Of a stretch of DNA of 64,000 bases, positions 35,131 through 46,190 are shown in pieces; positions within the stretch are counted from its first letter, which is position 1, and the number at the start of each line of letters is the position of its first letter. This DNA is from Panaeolus papilionaceus (Eukaryota > Basidiomycota > Agaricomycetes > Agaricales), in assembly GCA_015501605.1 (NCBI GenBank), contig JADNRZ010000001.1, positions 1 to 64,000 of the forward strand, written 5' to 3'. The translations under genes were made by a program, and so were the position numbers. The notes beneath the pieces were generated by a model. It saw nothing but the letters and a program-made list of their open reading frames with translations, made no database searches and was not told the DNA's origin.

Positions 35131-36647
35131 CTAAACGAAGTTCTTGACAACACGACAAACGTCATGTTTGGGAGGTTCGTAGGCAAAGACGTGCCATCCG
35201 GGGAAGTACCGCTCATAGTTTGCTGCGCGTTCTTGATAGGAAACATGGGACCTTTACATATGAAGGTTATGACGGAAACATGATGCATCTAAAACGGAAC
35301 TTACACGGCACTCAAAGCTCCGTCAGGTGAAAGAACGTGTCCACACATTATGAAGTTGATCCTGCAGTCGATCTTTTCAATGTACTGCTGAGACTTTTGA
35401 TGTGTCTGTTGTCTTCGTAATAAGGTCTCCCATTGCGTGAATCGAATAGTATCTCTACATTGTGCATCGGAGACGAAGAGAAAATCGATTGCAAACTGCT
35501 GGAGGGACGGCGGACAGCGGGGCGAATATAGGAGTAAAGCAAGACTGTCGACGTATGGCTGACAATCAGGAAGGGGCTTGTTTGTCGTTTGAAGCGGTAT
35601 TTTCAAGGTGACCCTCAGATTGTTGAGATGAGGAGAATTGGCGAAATCCAGATAGTCTAAGATAAAATGAAATGAGATGTGAGGCCTACATATAAAACAA
35701 ATCCTTGCGTTAACGGGCGTACCTAAGGTTTTGCGGTTGTGGGGCTGATTAACGTTGATTCGGAGATGGACTCGTGTTATCTGTGAGCCGGATGGCGTGG
35801 ATTTAATGGTATTTTGTAGCTGATTAAGCAAGATCGCGTCCGAAGCGCGTTCTAAAGGACATTCCAGCTCTCTCAACGCAGAGAGTTGGAATGGCAGCCC
35901 ACACCATGGGTTGAAAAAGGTCGACACTCCTTCACCTTCAACACATCTACGGATGTGCAGAGAGCAAACGTGGGGTAACTTTAGAGTGTGATATTGGTCC
36001 ATCCAGTAGCGAGCGTCACGGGCATTCCAGGAGATGGTAGACGAATCAAAAATAACTTCATCAAGGGAAGTAAACGAGGATAGTATGTCATGGCACAGAT
36101 TCTTATGCCACATAACGGTCAAAGACCTGACGGTTAGTGCAAAGAAAGGCACAATAACTTTCTCGCGAAATTTATGTTGCCAGTAATTGCAATCCACAAA
36201 GCTAATTCCAGGAAGCTTAGATAGACACAGCTTGAGAGGTCGGGCACCCAAATTTTGAAGAAGCTTTAGTAATTCGAGAAATCTGCTGGCTTTCCCATGG
36301 ACCAACCAGTTGTTGTTCTTGTGTAACTGGAGAGTGAACTGCTTGATTAGGTGAGAAATTAGAGGTCTCCCTCGAAGGATATCGATGAGTAAAGAGATCC
36401 TGTGTTCTCGATAATCGTCGGCAAACGGAAGAGTCGAGGAAAATGATATGTTGCGAAAGAGCACGCTGTAAACTGAGGGTATGAAATTGTTGTGGACTCT
36501 TATGCATTTCCATAGTAGAGGGGGACCACCAATATCTTCGCAAATGCCTACAATGTGGTCACATATTTCGAGAGGTAGATCAGCGACCGAAGCGTACTGC
36601 ATATCAGCTGAAGATAATTGTCGTGATGGTATGCGGTGAAGAATCAA
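35131..36647 (-). CDS. F-box-like domain protein
   Basis: ATG 36647, or the in-frame ATG at 36602, leads to VADLPLEICDHIVGICED, an F-box-like N-terminus. A long leucine-rich body follows, with irregular repeats such as LLKLLQNLGARPLKLCLSKL and SSFTSLDEVIFDSSTI. A 66-nt GTACGC...ATCTTAG intron within NRKTLG-DYLDF keeps the frame either way. The last exon, joined across GTAAGT (near 35306) to an acceptor near 35255, ends ERYFPGWHVFAYEPPKHDV...VVKNFV with TAG at 35131. F-box proteins of this type recruit targets to SCF ubiquitin ligases and are strongly expanded in mushrooms. It reads away from the array starting at 37023, to which it is divergent. Confidence 0.75.
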
Positions 36648-36934
36648 AGTCTGTTGTGCGCCACATATGTTGGATTGCTGCCGATCGGCATCATCCGGCC
36701 TCTGTAATCATTTGATTGTATGATTTTGTATCCTTCCTCCTTGGACATAGCCATCATCATCGTCATGACCTTTGTCCCCAGTGTTACAGGTTTTGTGTAC
36801 TTATTGAAAGCCATACCTCCCTTGACTCGAATTTCTTGTGCCCGAGGATGGTGATTGTCAGATAAGTAGGACTGACTAGACATGACGCATCGACAACCCC
36901 ACAGCCCTGCTGTCATTTAATTCAATCATGTGTC

Positions 36935-36947
36935 CCGCTACAAGCGG
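36935..36947. promoter_or_regulatory. CCG-N7-CGG palindrome upstream of array gene 1
   Basis: CCGCTACAAGCGG lies 75 nt upstream of the array gene 1 ATG. The identical 13-mer recurs 84 nt upstream of array gene 2. Paired CCG/CGG triplets are typical of Zn2Cys6 regulator sites; binding is inference only. Confidence 0.35.
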
Positions 36948-37022
36948 AGTCGCTTCTCATCTATCTTCTCTCATATACTTATCACGAAAGCTCTAACAGA
37001 TCGAGCTCCCGCTTTCAATCTG

Positions 37023-38389
37023 ATGGACGTCGTCAGCTCTGTGTACTCGTTGACCGTCGGCATAGTCAACTTCATCTCGGAGCACGAGAACAAGGACACC
37101 ACAGTTTCCCAAATATACACAACTACTCTCACAGTACAGCAAATTATCAAACCACTTCTCCAACAGAAATCCACAAATCCATCTTTGGAACTCGCTGTGC
37201 AAGGGCTTCAGGTTAGCCTCAAGGATATCAATCATCACCTGGCTGCATGGGATCGTCGTCCGAAGAAGATGTACGCCATGGTCAACCCTTGGGCCATGAG
37301 TCAGGAATTGAAAGGTGACCTCGACCATCTAATGCGACAATATCTTCTACTGGTTGGTGCACTTCAAACCATACAGTTCACGAAGAGCTACACAGTTACT
37401 CGCCCTTCGGCTAGTAATGCTGGCCCGTCACGTATGGCGAGTAAGGACGGTCAAGCACAGTCGGGTAAAGACCCTGCCTCGACAATTACACCTCCTATAT
37501 CTCGAGCGGATGTGGTGTGGCAAGGATTTCTCGGTAAAGAAGTAAGTCTTACATTTAGCACTCTATCATCACCTAGAGACTGAGGTTAACTCATGCATCA
37601 GGTAAACTTCTGTCGGGCCGACGACTTTGTCAGTGGTATATCACGGTACATCCAACACAAGCTTTCATCGACGGAGCGCAAGAGATTATTGCTGAAGGTT
37701 GACGAGAAGGGGCTTGGATATGTCTTTCAGTCGTCTTTCAGCGACATGGTTGGCTCAGAGGAAGTGGCAGAGGCCATTTCGTATTACAGTGCTGGTAAGC
37801 TGAGAACGACTTTAATTCATATTCCGTCATAATAATTACACAAATTTGACACACTCAAGATCCACATCTTCCGCTACTTGTCTGGGTAGACGATGACCTA
37901 CAAAATAACGCGCGCAAGGCCAGCGACGCTCGAAAATATGGGGTCACTGTAGTGCAGCTGACAAGCACAGCATCGGCAAAGAATTGGATCAGCGTAAATA
38001 AAGGTATGAGTTCAGATGTTCATCCATCGCCTCAAACCTTTGATCCTGATTCGTCGTCTATGTGCCAACCAGAATTTTTGCGGAAGCATGACAGCGCAGA
38101 AAATGTGCGTTACATTACAGACCAAGTTCGTGTGGAGGCAAACCATGAGGGCGTGGAATCTAAAAACTGGCATGCCGGAGACCAAATAGTCGAGTTCATT
38201 CGTCGGGAGATGAAGCTCAAGGCCCCTATTCTTGTGTACACCGGACGACGCAGTATATCGGTTACTGGATACGTCGAGTCCTTTACCAAAACTGGATCCT
38301 TCACATCAAACTACAGTCTTTTTCAGCAATATGTCTTTCAGCTGGGTGCGAGAAAGAGCGACACGCCTCTGCTCAAGTTCAACATGTAG
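37023..38389 (+). CDS. Array gene 1: helical-bundle / EF-hand-like / WVDD-domain protein, 390 aa
   Basis: Exons 37023-37541, 37602-37794, 37860-38003 and 38073-38389 join in phase to 390 residues. Residues 1-125 (MDVVSSVYSLTVGIVNFISE...) are an all-helical bundle of the type seen in MLKL-NTD/HeLo-like membrane-attacking domains. A variable Ser/Pro linker follows, then VNFCRADDFVSGISRYI...LLKVDEKGLGYVF, which resembles half of an EF-hand. From about residue 238 comes LPLLVWVDDDLQNNARKAS, an alpha/beta fold with a receiver- or TIR-like WVDD strand end, then KNWISVNKEFLRKHDSAENV and KLKAPILVYTG, ending TPLLKFNM. There is no signal peptide. The layout (death-type helices plus a signalling-type domain) suggests an intracellular immune or incompatibility factor; that role is inference. 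Exons 2-4 are identical in length to those of gene 2. Confidence 0.78.
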
Positions 38390-38668
38390 CAGCCGCAGTA
38401 TATATGCAATCGAACTCATTTTTAAACGTTCAATAGAGTATTTATTCTACAGTCCTACGGTGATGTCAGGAAAGGATGAACTAATCGTCATACCCCACCC
38501 ATCCAGCAAGGAGCCACTAATTAACAATTTCGTATGAAATCTTAGATCCTGCCACTGTACCATTTATGACAATATGCAGTCCGTCGGCGTGGCTTGAAGC
38601 CATATGTATAGTTTAACATTTTGCACTGCAGTAAGAAGCTGCTGCGTCACTGCCCCTCGCTCGATAGT

Positions 38669-38681
38669 CCGCTACAAGCGG
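38669..38681. promoter_or_regulatory. CCG-N7-CGG palindrome upstream of array gene 2
   Basis: The same 13-mer as at 36935-36947 in an otherwise partly diverged upstream region. It may be a shared regulator site or simply sequence kept from the duplication. Confidence 0.35.
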
Positions 38682-38765
38682 CGTTACCAGCATCTACTTA
38701 ATCTGACTTCCTGTCAACCCCTACTCGACATTCTTCCCTCCTTGAACCTGCATCTCAAGCTTAAT

Positions 38766-40068
38766 ATGGACGTCCTGAGCTCTGTCTATTCCTTGACTGT
38801 TGGCATCGTCAAATTTATCTCAGAACATGAGAATAAGGACAACATCACTTCCCAAATATCCAACACTAGCGCGACGATTCAGCGAGTTATCGAACCGCTG
38901 CTGAAGCATAGAACAACAGACCCGACCCTCCAGCTCACGATACAAGGGCTTCAAGCTAACCTCCAACTGACCAGCAATCACCTTTTGGAATGGTCGGAGC
39001 GCCGCTCCAAGAGGATTCACGCTTTACTCATCCCATGGGCTGCAACTCAGGAGCTTCAGAGTGACCTCGACCAGCTCATGAGACAGTATATATTGCTGTT
39101 GGGAGCGCTTCAAGCGATTCAGTTTAGAAGGAGCTATACATTTTGGTACCCAACAACGCACAAGGCGCCAGGAGCCGTGATTTACCAAGCAGACTACGTC
39201 TGGCAGAAGTTTCTTGGAAAGGAGGTACGTCCATGTGTGTGTAGCCACTCAAGCAGACGCTCAAACTTAATGCATAATGTACCACAGTTGGATTTCTGCC
39301 GGAGTGAAGAATTTGTGACTGGTATATCCCGGTATCTTCGCAGAGGGCTTACACCCACAGAACATCAGCGGCTACTTCTGAAATTTGATATGACGAATAC
39401 AGGATACGTATTTCGCGGATCTTTCAATACGCTGGTAGGCAAGGCAAAAGTGTCAGAGGTCATATCGTACTACACATCCGGTACGTTTTTATATTGTAGA
39501 ATGTAAAAAAATCATCGCTGATGAAAGACATAGATCCCCCTCTGCCCTTGCTCATATGGGTAGATGACAACTTGGAGAACAACACCTGGGCAGTAGATGG
39601 CGCTTTCAAAAACGGTGTAACCGTCGTACAGTTGCGAAGCACAGAATCTGCAAAGAGATGGATAAGAGTCAACAAAGGTAAAGAAAACTTGAACACCTCG
39701 TTTTTGAATTGTCTCACTCAACTTATCGATATTCCGTACTACCTTGTCCAGAGTTCTTGCGGAAAAACGACCACGCCGCTAGCATTCGATACATTACCGA
39801 CCAAGTTCGCACAGAACCGGATAAGGACGGTGTAACTTTCACGAATCTTCATGCTGGAGCACAGTTTATATCGTTCATCCGTTCCAAGAAGAAGCTCAAA
39901 GCCCCTGTTCTGGTATTTACGGCTTTGAGCAGAATGTCACTCACGGAGTATGTCAAGAGCCTTCGAAGAACTGGCTCTACAGCATCCTGCAGGGTCATAC
40001 AGCTGTACATATCTCAACTAGGCGCTCGCATGGGGGACACTCCCCCTCTCACATATAATACAATGTAG
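38766..40068 (+). CDS. Array gene 2: paralogue of array gene 1, 370 aa
   Basis: Exons 38766-39224, 39288-39480, 39534-39677 and 39752-40068 give 370 residues. The helical N-terminus MDVLSSVYSLTVGIVKFISE is nearly identical to gene 1 at its start and diverges later, while the linker is about 20 residues shorter. The middle segment LLLKFDMTNTGYVFRGSF fits a D-x-T-x-T-G-x-V calcium-loop pattern better than gene 1. The C-terminal domain has LLIWVDDNLENNTWAVDGAF, ESAKRWIRVNKEFLRKND and KLKAPVLVFTA, ending SQLGARMGDTPPLTYNTM. All joins keep the frame. It is a tandem duplicate 377 bp downstream of gene 1 in the same direction, without visible damage. Confidence 0.78.
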
Positions 40069-40411
40069 TGATTTTGCGAAATCTTGGCCATCATTCACTT
40101 TACCTATACGATTCCGGGATGGGTATAAATAGGTGCGAGCTCGAGTTCATTGGAGATCAGATAGTTGAAGTCGCTTACAAACAAAGAACCATGATTTGGC
40201 ATTAGAATGCATTGATTTCTTATCAGTCTGCCCTTAATTCATGCCTCCAAGGCGATTCCGAGTCATGGATATTGACCAGGCAATAGAAGAAGGTTGATGG
40301 GACACAGCCATAACCAGTGCCGCATACTCGTGCAAGTCCAGAAGCGGGAGGGCATCACTAGCCATCCTATAAGAACTGGTTGGTTCGAATGGCTGTGTCC
40401 TTGGATCAATA

Positions 40412-40549
40412 ATGGACTTCGTGAGTTCCATCTACTCCCTAACTGTTGGCACTGCCCAATTCATTGTGGAGCACAAGCACAGAAACGAAATCTCCCTCCA
40501 CATATACAACACCACCTTTACAATTCAGCAAATAATCACATACATATAA
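40412..40549 (+). pseudogene. Third array copy, N-terminal fragment
   Basis: MDFVSSIYSLTVGTAQFIVE continues to ...TFTIQQIITYI and stops at TAA after 45 residues, aligning with the first 46 residues of the two upstream genes. No middle or C-terminal exons are found in the following 700 bp. It shows the array once had, or failed to complete, a third unit. Confidence 0.8.
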
Positions 40550-41644
40550 TACAGCATATTGATCCCATTTATACCTGCATGTTTCCTCTGTCTCGGTCGT
40601 AACGCGTGCAACAGACGTCTATACCGCTTCCTTCTTTCTCCTAGTCTGCTCAAGTTTTTCCACATAACGATTCACGTCAATTTTATTGCGTACATTCCTT
40701 ATGGTTAATTCTTGATACCCTAGCCGCGGCAGCGAGAGCCGCTCATTCGATTGACTAGCTATGTTAGTGGTATTTTTACTCCCAGGTTTTCTCTGTTTGA
40801 TGAAGTTAATATACTTTCATTTAGGTAAGTACATGACTGTCGAGGCAGGGTGCACTTCAATCGAGCAACAGCGCCAAGACTTCAATTGTACTACGCCATC
40901 CGACCCTGCATGAATTTGATATCTTCGATGGTGGTTACTTATACATACCCCATTTATACCGTGCGTAAAACCAATGGATTTTCCAGAATTTGGAACGAGG
41001 GTCCTGCTTTCCTTTGATCTTCCATGTTCTTGCCTGCTCCTTTCATGAGCTGTCACTTCCACGCCTTCATGTGTAAAATCTGCACACTCGAGTCTCGCTG
41101 AGATGTTTTATCATGCACTCTGGACAGTCAAAGCATCGGTTCCATTATGGATATGAAAGTCTTGAACCCAACCCCCAGAACCGCGAAATGAATGTGGGAT
41201 GTCCCATCTAGATCACGCAAACCTAGACGAGCATGATATCCTTTGATGCCAAACTCGCCTGTGTTATCGTATATCATGATTCTGGATCATTCTGTATTCA
41301 TCGATGTTGGGTTAAATTCTAATTCTGTGTCAGGGTTCTCGTCGTATTCTCTGCGTTGATTCAAATCCAAGGGCTGACCTTTGAGGATAGAAGAGAGCGT
41401 CGTCCGTTTTGGAGGCTCAGCGTTAGCTTCAGTTCGACCACACTTCACAGTTTCCATAGGCTTGCTCTGTCGTGCGGGTTTAACTACAATATATATATGA
41501 CCAAACTCCTGAATGAATATGTACCCCGGCGGCCTTATCTTAATATATCCTGATAATGCGCAGGCATACATGACATCTCATTTCCAATCTCACACGAAAA
41601 GTTCAACATGACCCTGCAACGCCTACCCGCACCATTTCCAAGCT

Positions 41645-43092
41645 CTAGATCCAACCCCTGCTCGAAATCTGCGATGATTCCCCGTGCGTCGGTCTCACCC
41701 CGTCTGTGATAAAGTCGTGCTCGATGTGCAAACGCCAAAGCTTCGGAAATTGGGAAGCAGAACCAAAAAGCTGGGCAATCTCAGACCAGGACTCCACTGG
41801 GGGACATTGAAGCTCGCCGTCAAATAGCAGCTGGAAATGCAACGTGAGCACACATGATATTTCCACTGGCCATTGAGAAAAGGAGGGTGTCAAGTTCGTT
41901 CATCAGGGATGGATATTCTCTATTTTTTTCATATTCGACGAGAGGCGGTCCAAGCTGTAATTCTGTTAGAGCTGGGAATGAAGGACGAAGCAAGTTGTGC
42001 AAAATGAAGCTTGAAGCATCCATGTGTTGCGGATTCATTGTCCATATACCAGCTAATGTCAACCGTTAACGATATGCACATCAAATATCAGGACTTAACT
42101 TCTACCATTAATATGCAGAGTTGTAGACATGGTCGATCTTCAAATAGAGATTCAACTGCCCTTCAACCCGCATCCTGGGCGACCACAATACCCAACTCTT
42201 TCAACAAGGAGAAAGCCCTCCTTCCCAACCTATGTGCGTGTTGCTGGAAAAGTTCAAGGATATGATGCGTGCCGTCGACCAGGGCACCAGTACTGAGATG
42301 CAAAATTTCTAACTGGAGTGAAGGCGTCCCAGGCATGGTCCCAAAGGCAGGTTGTCGAAAAGACAGACTCGGATCTTCGGCATCACAATGTCCTTATCAA
42401 TGAAGAGGGTGACAAGGTGTGGAAAGTGTGATAGAATAGCTAACGGAAAATAATCGCACCCAATGCCTTCCTCAATGAGGAGGTGCTTGACCCCGGAAAT
42501 CGACCTCGAAAAGTCCCCAATGTCGCAATAAACAAGACGCAATGTTTCCAGAGTTGAACACGCTAGAATGTCTGCGTATGGAATTGGGTCTCCGAGTCTG
42601 AGCGTATCAAGCTCCAGCTGGGTTAAACGGCGTGGAAGGTATGTTTATATGAGGTGCCAGGGGATGGAGGCTTGTAGGGTCCGACGATCCGCAGTGAGAT
42701 GATGTGAGGGAAATTGAATACTATGGCTTTGCACTTCTTCCAAGGTTCATCCTCCATCTCTTCGCTTCTGGAGACGTCTACACAAACCTCCTGAATGAAA
42801 CCTGCGAGCTCCGGTCGGTATTCAAGAAAAGAAGCCAGCTGAGCAAGCCTGCTTTGCTCTAGTGCCGTGTCCGTATTTGCTTTCGAAACCCAACATGAGC
42901 ACGTCGAAAGATCCGTCGTCGAGTTCTATCCCCTAAACGCTTGCATAGAATCGAACATGCGCGAAGGCTTTCTTCAGCGATGTACCCTGCGATCTCGCCA
43001 CGAAAAACCGAGCATCGTGCCCCTATGATGTCGATAATTTCGTCGGAGACCTCCACAGGGAAAACAGGTTCAACGCTGTGCTTGATTAACAT
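41645..43092 (-). pseudogene. Degenerate F-box/leucine-rich gene
   Basis: From ATG 43092 the frame reads VFPVEVSDEIIDIIGARC and later ESLRACSILCKRLGDRTRRR, an F-box-like start followed by the usual membrane-less helical segment. Further fragments in different frames (GVKHLLIEEGIGCDYFPLAI near 42480; PSFPALTELQLGPPL near 41970; SWSEIAQLFGSASQFPKLW near 41780) parallel the gene at 44.4-45.9 kb. The fragments lie in different frames with stops between, so the gene appears dead, though unrecognised introns could rescue part. Confidence 0.6.
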
Positions 43093-43101
43093 TGAAGGTG
43101 A

Positions 43102-44116
43102 TACAGTGTATCACGTGACAATGAGACACCATCACACAATGAGACACCAAACAGAAATGCGCAGCGCGTCGTCGCAAATAGGAACGCGCAGTTGGAATAA
43201 CAAACGGCTTATGTTAGAAATAGTGTCATACAAATATATACCAAATTTTGAATAGCCAAAGCATGTATTTCACCGAGGATCTGACTATCAATATATTTTG
43301 ACACCACACTTTGTCTTGATTTCAAAAATAATGGCCAATGATCTTGCTTCTATGTGCTGAAATACTCCAGTTGGGCTGTATCAATTGTACTCAGATTGTT
43401 CAGAGAAGCCATGGGATGCTATGTGTTGATTTTTGTGGCTAAATCTCACATGCAAGGCCAGAAAAACAAAAAATACATAAATTATGATCTTTGATATACT
43501 GGTATTTAAGCAGCTCTATTGCAATGTAGTTATAATGTGTACCCCACCTTCTCCAATGCCTTCCAAGATTTTTAAAGGGAAGAATGCAGTTCAAAAGATC
43601 ATCAAAAAATGAGTCAAGGACAGCTTGATGCTCCGAGTTGAAGGGTTAGTGGTTCAAGCTCAAGGATTGGGAGAGGGAGAATTCCCCCCCAAAAAAACTA
43701 AAAAGCGGCCCTGTGTCAAGAATGGGCCCCCTACCTGGCTCATAGACATGTATCCTGACTCCGAGGATGCCCCCAATACCAACAGCAATGATGCACTGGT
43801 CTCCCCATCTTCCCCCCACCTCAACAACACCCTCCTTGTCTCTGAAGATGAGGAGGAGTATAACTTTGATGCGTGATTTGATTGCATCAACACGCCATCA
43901 CCGGTGTCTCATTGACTGATACGCCGTGGGACAGGTGTTTTTTTTTCATTCACCTCTGCTGCCTCCATTTTGCCATATTTTTGTTTGAATTTTTATAAGA
44001 ACATTCTTAGACGTTTAGTTTACCCATTCCCATAGTTATTTTTATCTTTCCCGTGTTGTTTGTCTTTAAAAATGAAATTTTATTTGTGCTGTATCAAATT
44101 CGGGTGATACACTGTA
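43102..44116. mobile_element. Tc1/mariner-like remnant
   Basis: Terminal TACAGTGTATCAC (43102-43114) is mirrored by GTGATACACTGTA (44104-44116), consistent with TA target duplication and CAGTGTATCAC ends typical of Tc1/mariner-type elements. The 1-kb interior retains an 83-codon frame (43625-43876; GEGEFPPKKTKKRP, PTWLIDMYPDSED) that may be a transposase tail. It lies between the two degenerate F-box genes. Confidence 0.6.
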
Positions 44117-44423
44117 CTCTATTCACCGTCCATAAAATTAGTGGTTGGTAGAAAGATGGTCACCAAGCGAGGGCTCACCTCGTTTAGCCTGACTTGTTTC
44201 TTCGCCAGACTCTTGCTGTATTTGCAGTTGGCAGTTTGAGACAGACAACCAAGCTAGGCGAGACCACAAAGAATTCTGATGTCAGTGCAGAACAGGTGAT
44301 GATAGACGCGTTTCATCTCTAGACGCGTTTGAAACCCTAGTTACCCGAAAAGAAAGTCTATTCTTATATAATTTAAGACGATTAGGACATTATATCAGAC
44401 GCAACAGTGAAGCGGGAATATGT

Positions 44424-45912
44424 TTACTTAAGAGGGGATTCTTGAACCCTAAGCTTAAATTCGGATCCAAGCCTGGTGGCCAATCCCTGAAAGGTTTCGC
44501 TTAGTTGTTCTTGAAGGTTCTTCATATCCCCTTCCTCCACGTTTTCCTCTCTGGATGTATTTTCAAGATCAAATGTGTAGTTGGCTATGGTGAAATCCAT
44601 CTCCACAGAAACCGTTCTGATCATAGGAAACTTTGAACTAGAGGCGAGGATTTCCGTGATTTTTGCGATCTGGGTCCAATAGGCGGGCGGTGGAGGCACG
44701 ATTTGTCGATCAAACAGTATTTGGATGTTCAAGGTGAGCACCTCAACGATGTTACGACCAGCCACAAAGGAGAGGAGGGAATAAATGGTGTTGCTGACGC
44801 TATTCCACGCACCCTCGTCTGGGGAGTGCACAACAGGGGGGATTGTACCGTCAACGCGGAGGTATTTGAGACGAGGACCATCCCCCAGCACCGATTTCAG
44901 CCCCTCCAAGTCGTCGTCGTTGGCAAGTGCAACAGTTAGGTCCCGCAATCCCTCAAAGGCCTTCTTTCCTTGCCTCTTCGTGTGATCTTGAAAGAATTTG
45001 AGAACAGTAAATATTCCTTCGCTTATGGATCCAGTGTCAAGGTGAAGTCGTTCCAGAAGCAGCGAGGGGCCTCGTCTATCTGCTGCACCTGGGTTAAAGA
45101 ACATGTTGGGCGTTTCGGCGTTGTAGTTTTCGGTGATCCAAAGAGTGATAAGTGAAGGGAAATGTGACAGGAATGAGAGGGGAAAATTTGGTGTTGACAT
45201 GCCGGCAATGTAGAGGTGCTTGATAGTGTCCGAAATAGGTCCGGTAAATGCTTGAATATCGCATTCCCTCAGGTACAGAGTCTGGAGATTTGCCGCAGCT
45301 GAAATGCTCGCAAAAGGAATGGCACAATCGGACTGAATCAGTTCCAGACGGGTGAGCGTTTGGAGAGGAAGGTGTCGAGAAGCCTCTGAACAAAGTCATT
45401 TGGTTCAGAGCACTGCTGGATCGTCAATGACGTCAGGAATGGAAAGCGGAGGAGTGCTTCTATGTGGTTTCTTGGTAGTTCAGGCTCCTCGTCTGGAAAA
45501 TCGGAATCGTTATCCACAACAAGTTCCCGGATGTAGTCAGCAACATGGGGTGTAGCTTCAAGCACAGGTGCTAGTCGCTCCAGCTGCGTATTTTCGGGCT
45601 GCATGGAACACAGTCTATCGGACACAATGTCGATATCATACAGAGGCCTAAAACCCGCATCGACTCGGACACGTCGAAATAAATGGGACCTGCTCATCGC
45701 CATAAACTCCTTTGAGACAAGAGAACAGGCCTTGAGGGCCTTTTAGCTTCTATGGGGTCTGAGAGCATAGGAAGAGCGCGATTGAAACTCTTTGAGTGCT
45801 GCAGTTCTGCTTCTTGTGCAAGTCCATCGATGATGGTGCTGAATAGCTCAGGTGAAAGCACTGGCTGAGCGGCTGACAGGGTGGGCATGCGAGGCATTTG
45901 GCGTATGTGCAA
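44424..45912 (-). pseudogene. F-box/leucine-rich gene with frame breaks
   Basis: N-terminus from 45912 has PVLSPELFSTIIDGLAQEAE (F-box-like), then ALKACSLVSKEFMAMSRSHL, a standard segment of basidiomycete F-box proteins, but the frame must change near an AAAA run at about 45745. A second change is needed near 45360, after TIQQCSEPNDFVQ, to reach LQTLTRLELIQSDCAIPFAS and LQTLYLREC. The rest is one long frame to 44424 (PLSFLSHFPSLITLWITENY ... FKLRVQESPLK). Neither break has convincing splice sites. It may be a recently disabled gene or carry consensus errors; the family call is firmer than its status. Confidence 0.6.
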
Positions 45913-46190
45913 GTTGAAGCTGAAGACTGACCTCGAAAGATTAAAAATCAGTATTTTGATGTATGTTCAAAGAGAACGCTCACCAAAAAAAAAATTAGGC
46001 TCGGTGTGGAGGAACAACAAGAGAGAATCCAAGTTTGGATTTGAGAACTAAATTTTGAAACATGTCTAAGAGTATTTTAAATCTTCCTGCCACTTGCACT
46101 TGATTTGGATTTGGCTTGATTGAACCCTAAAATAAAATAAAATACACAATAACATGGAACGGTTCGTATACACCGGAAAACTCGTCAACT

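Noticed and set aside
36644..36916. 90-codon minus-strand frame upstream of the F-box gene
   Set aside because: No motif; likely leader or promoter sequence between two divergent genes.
40370..40420. GGTTCGAAT stretch resembling a tRNA T-loop
   Set aside because: No matching acceptor or anticodon stems around it.
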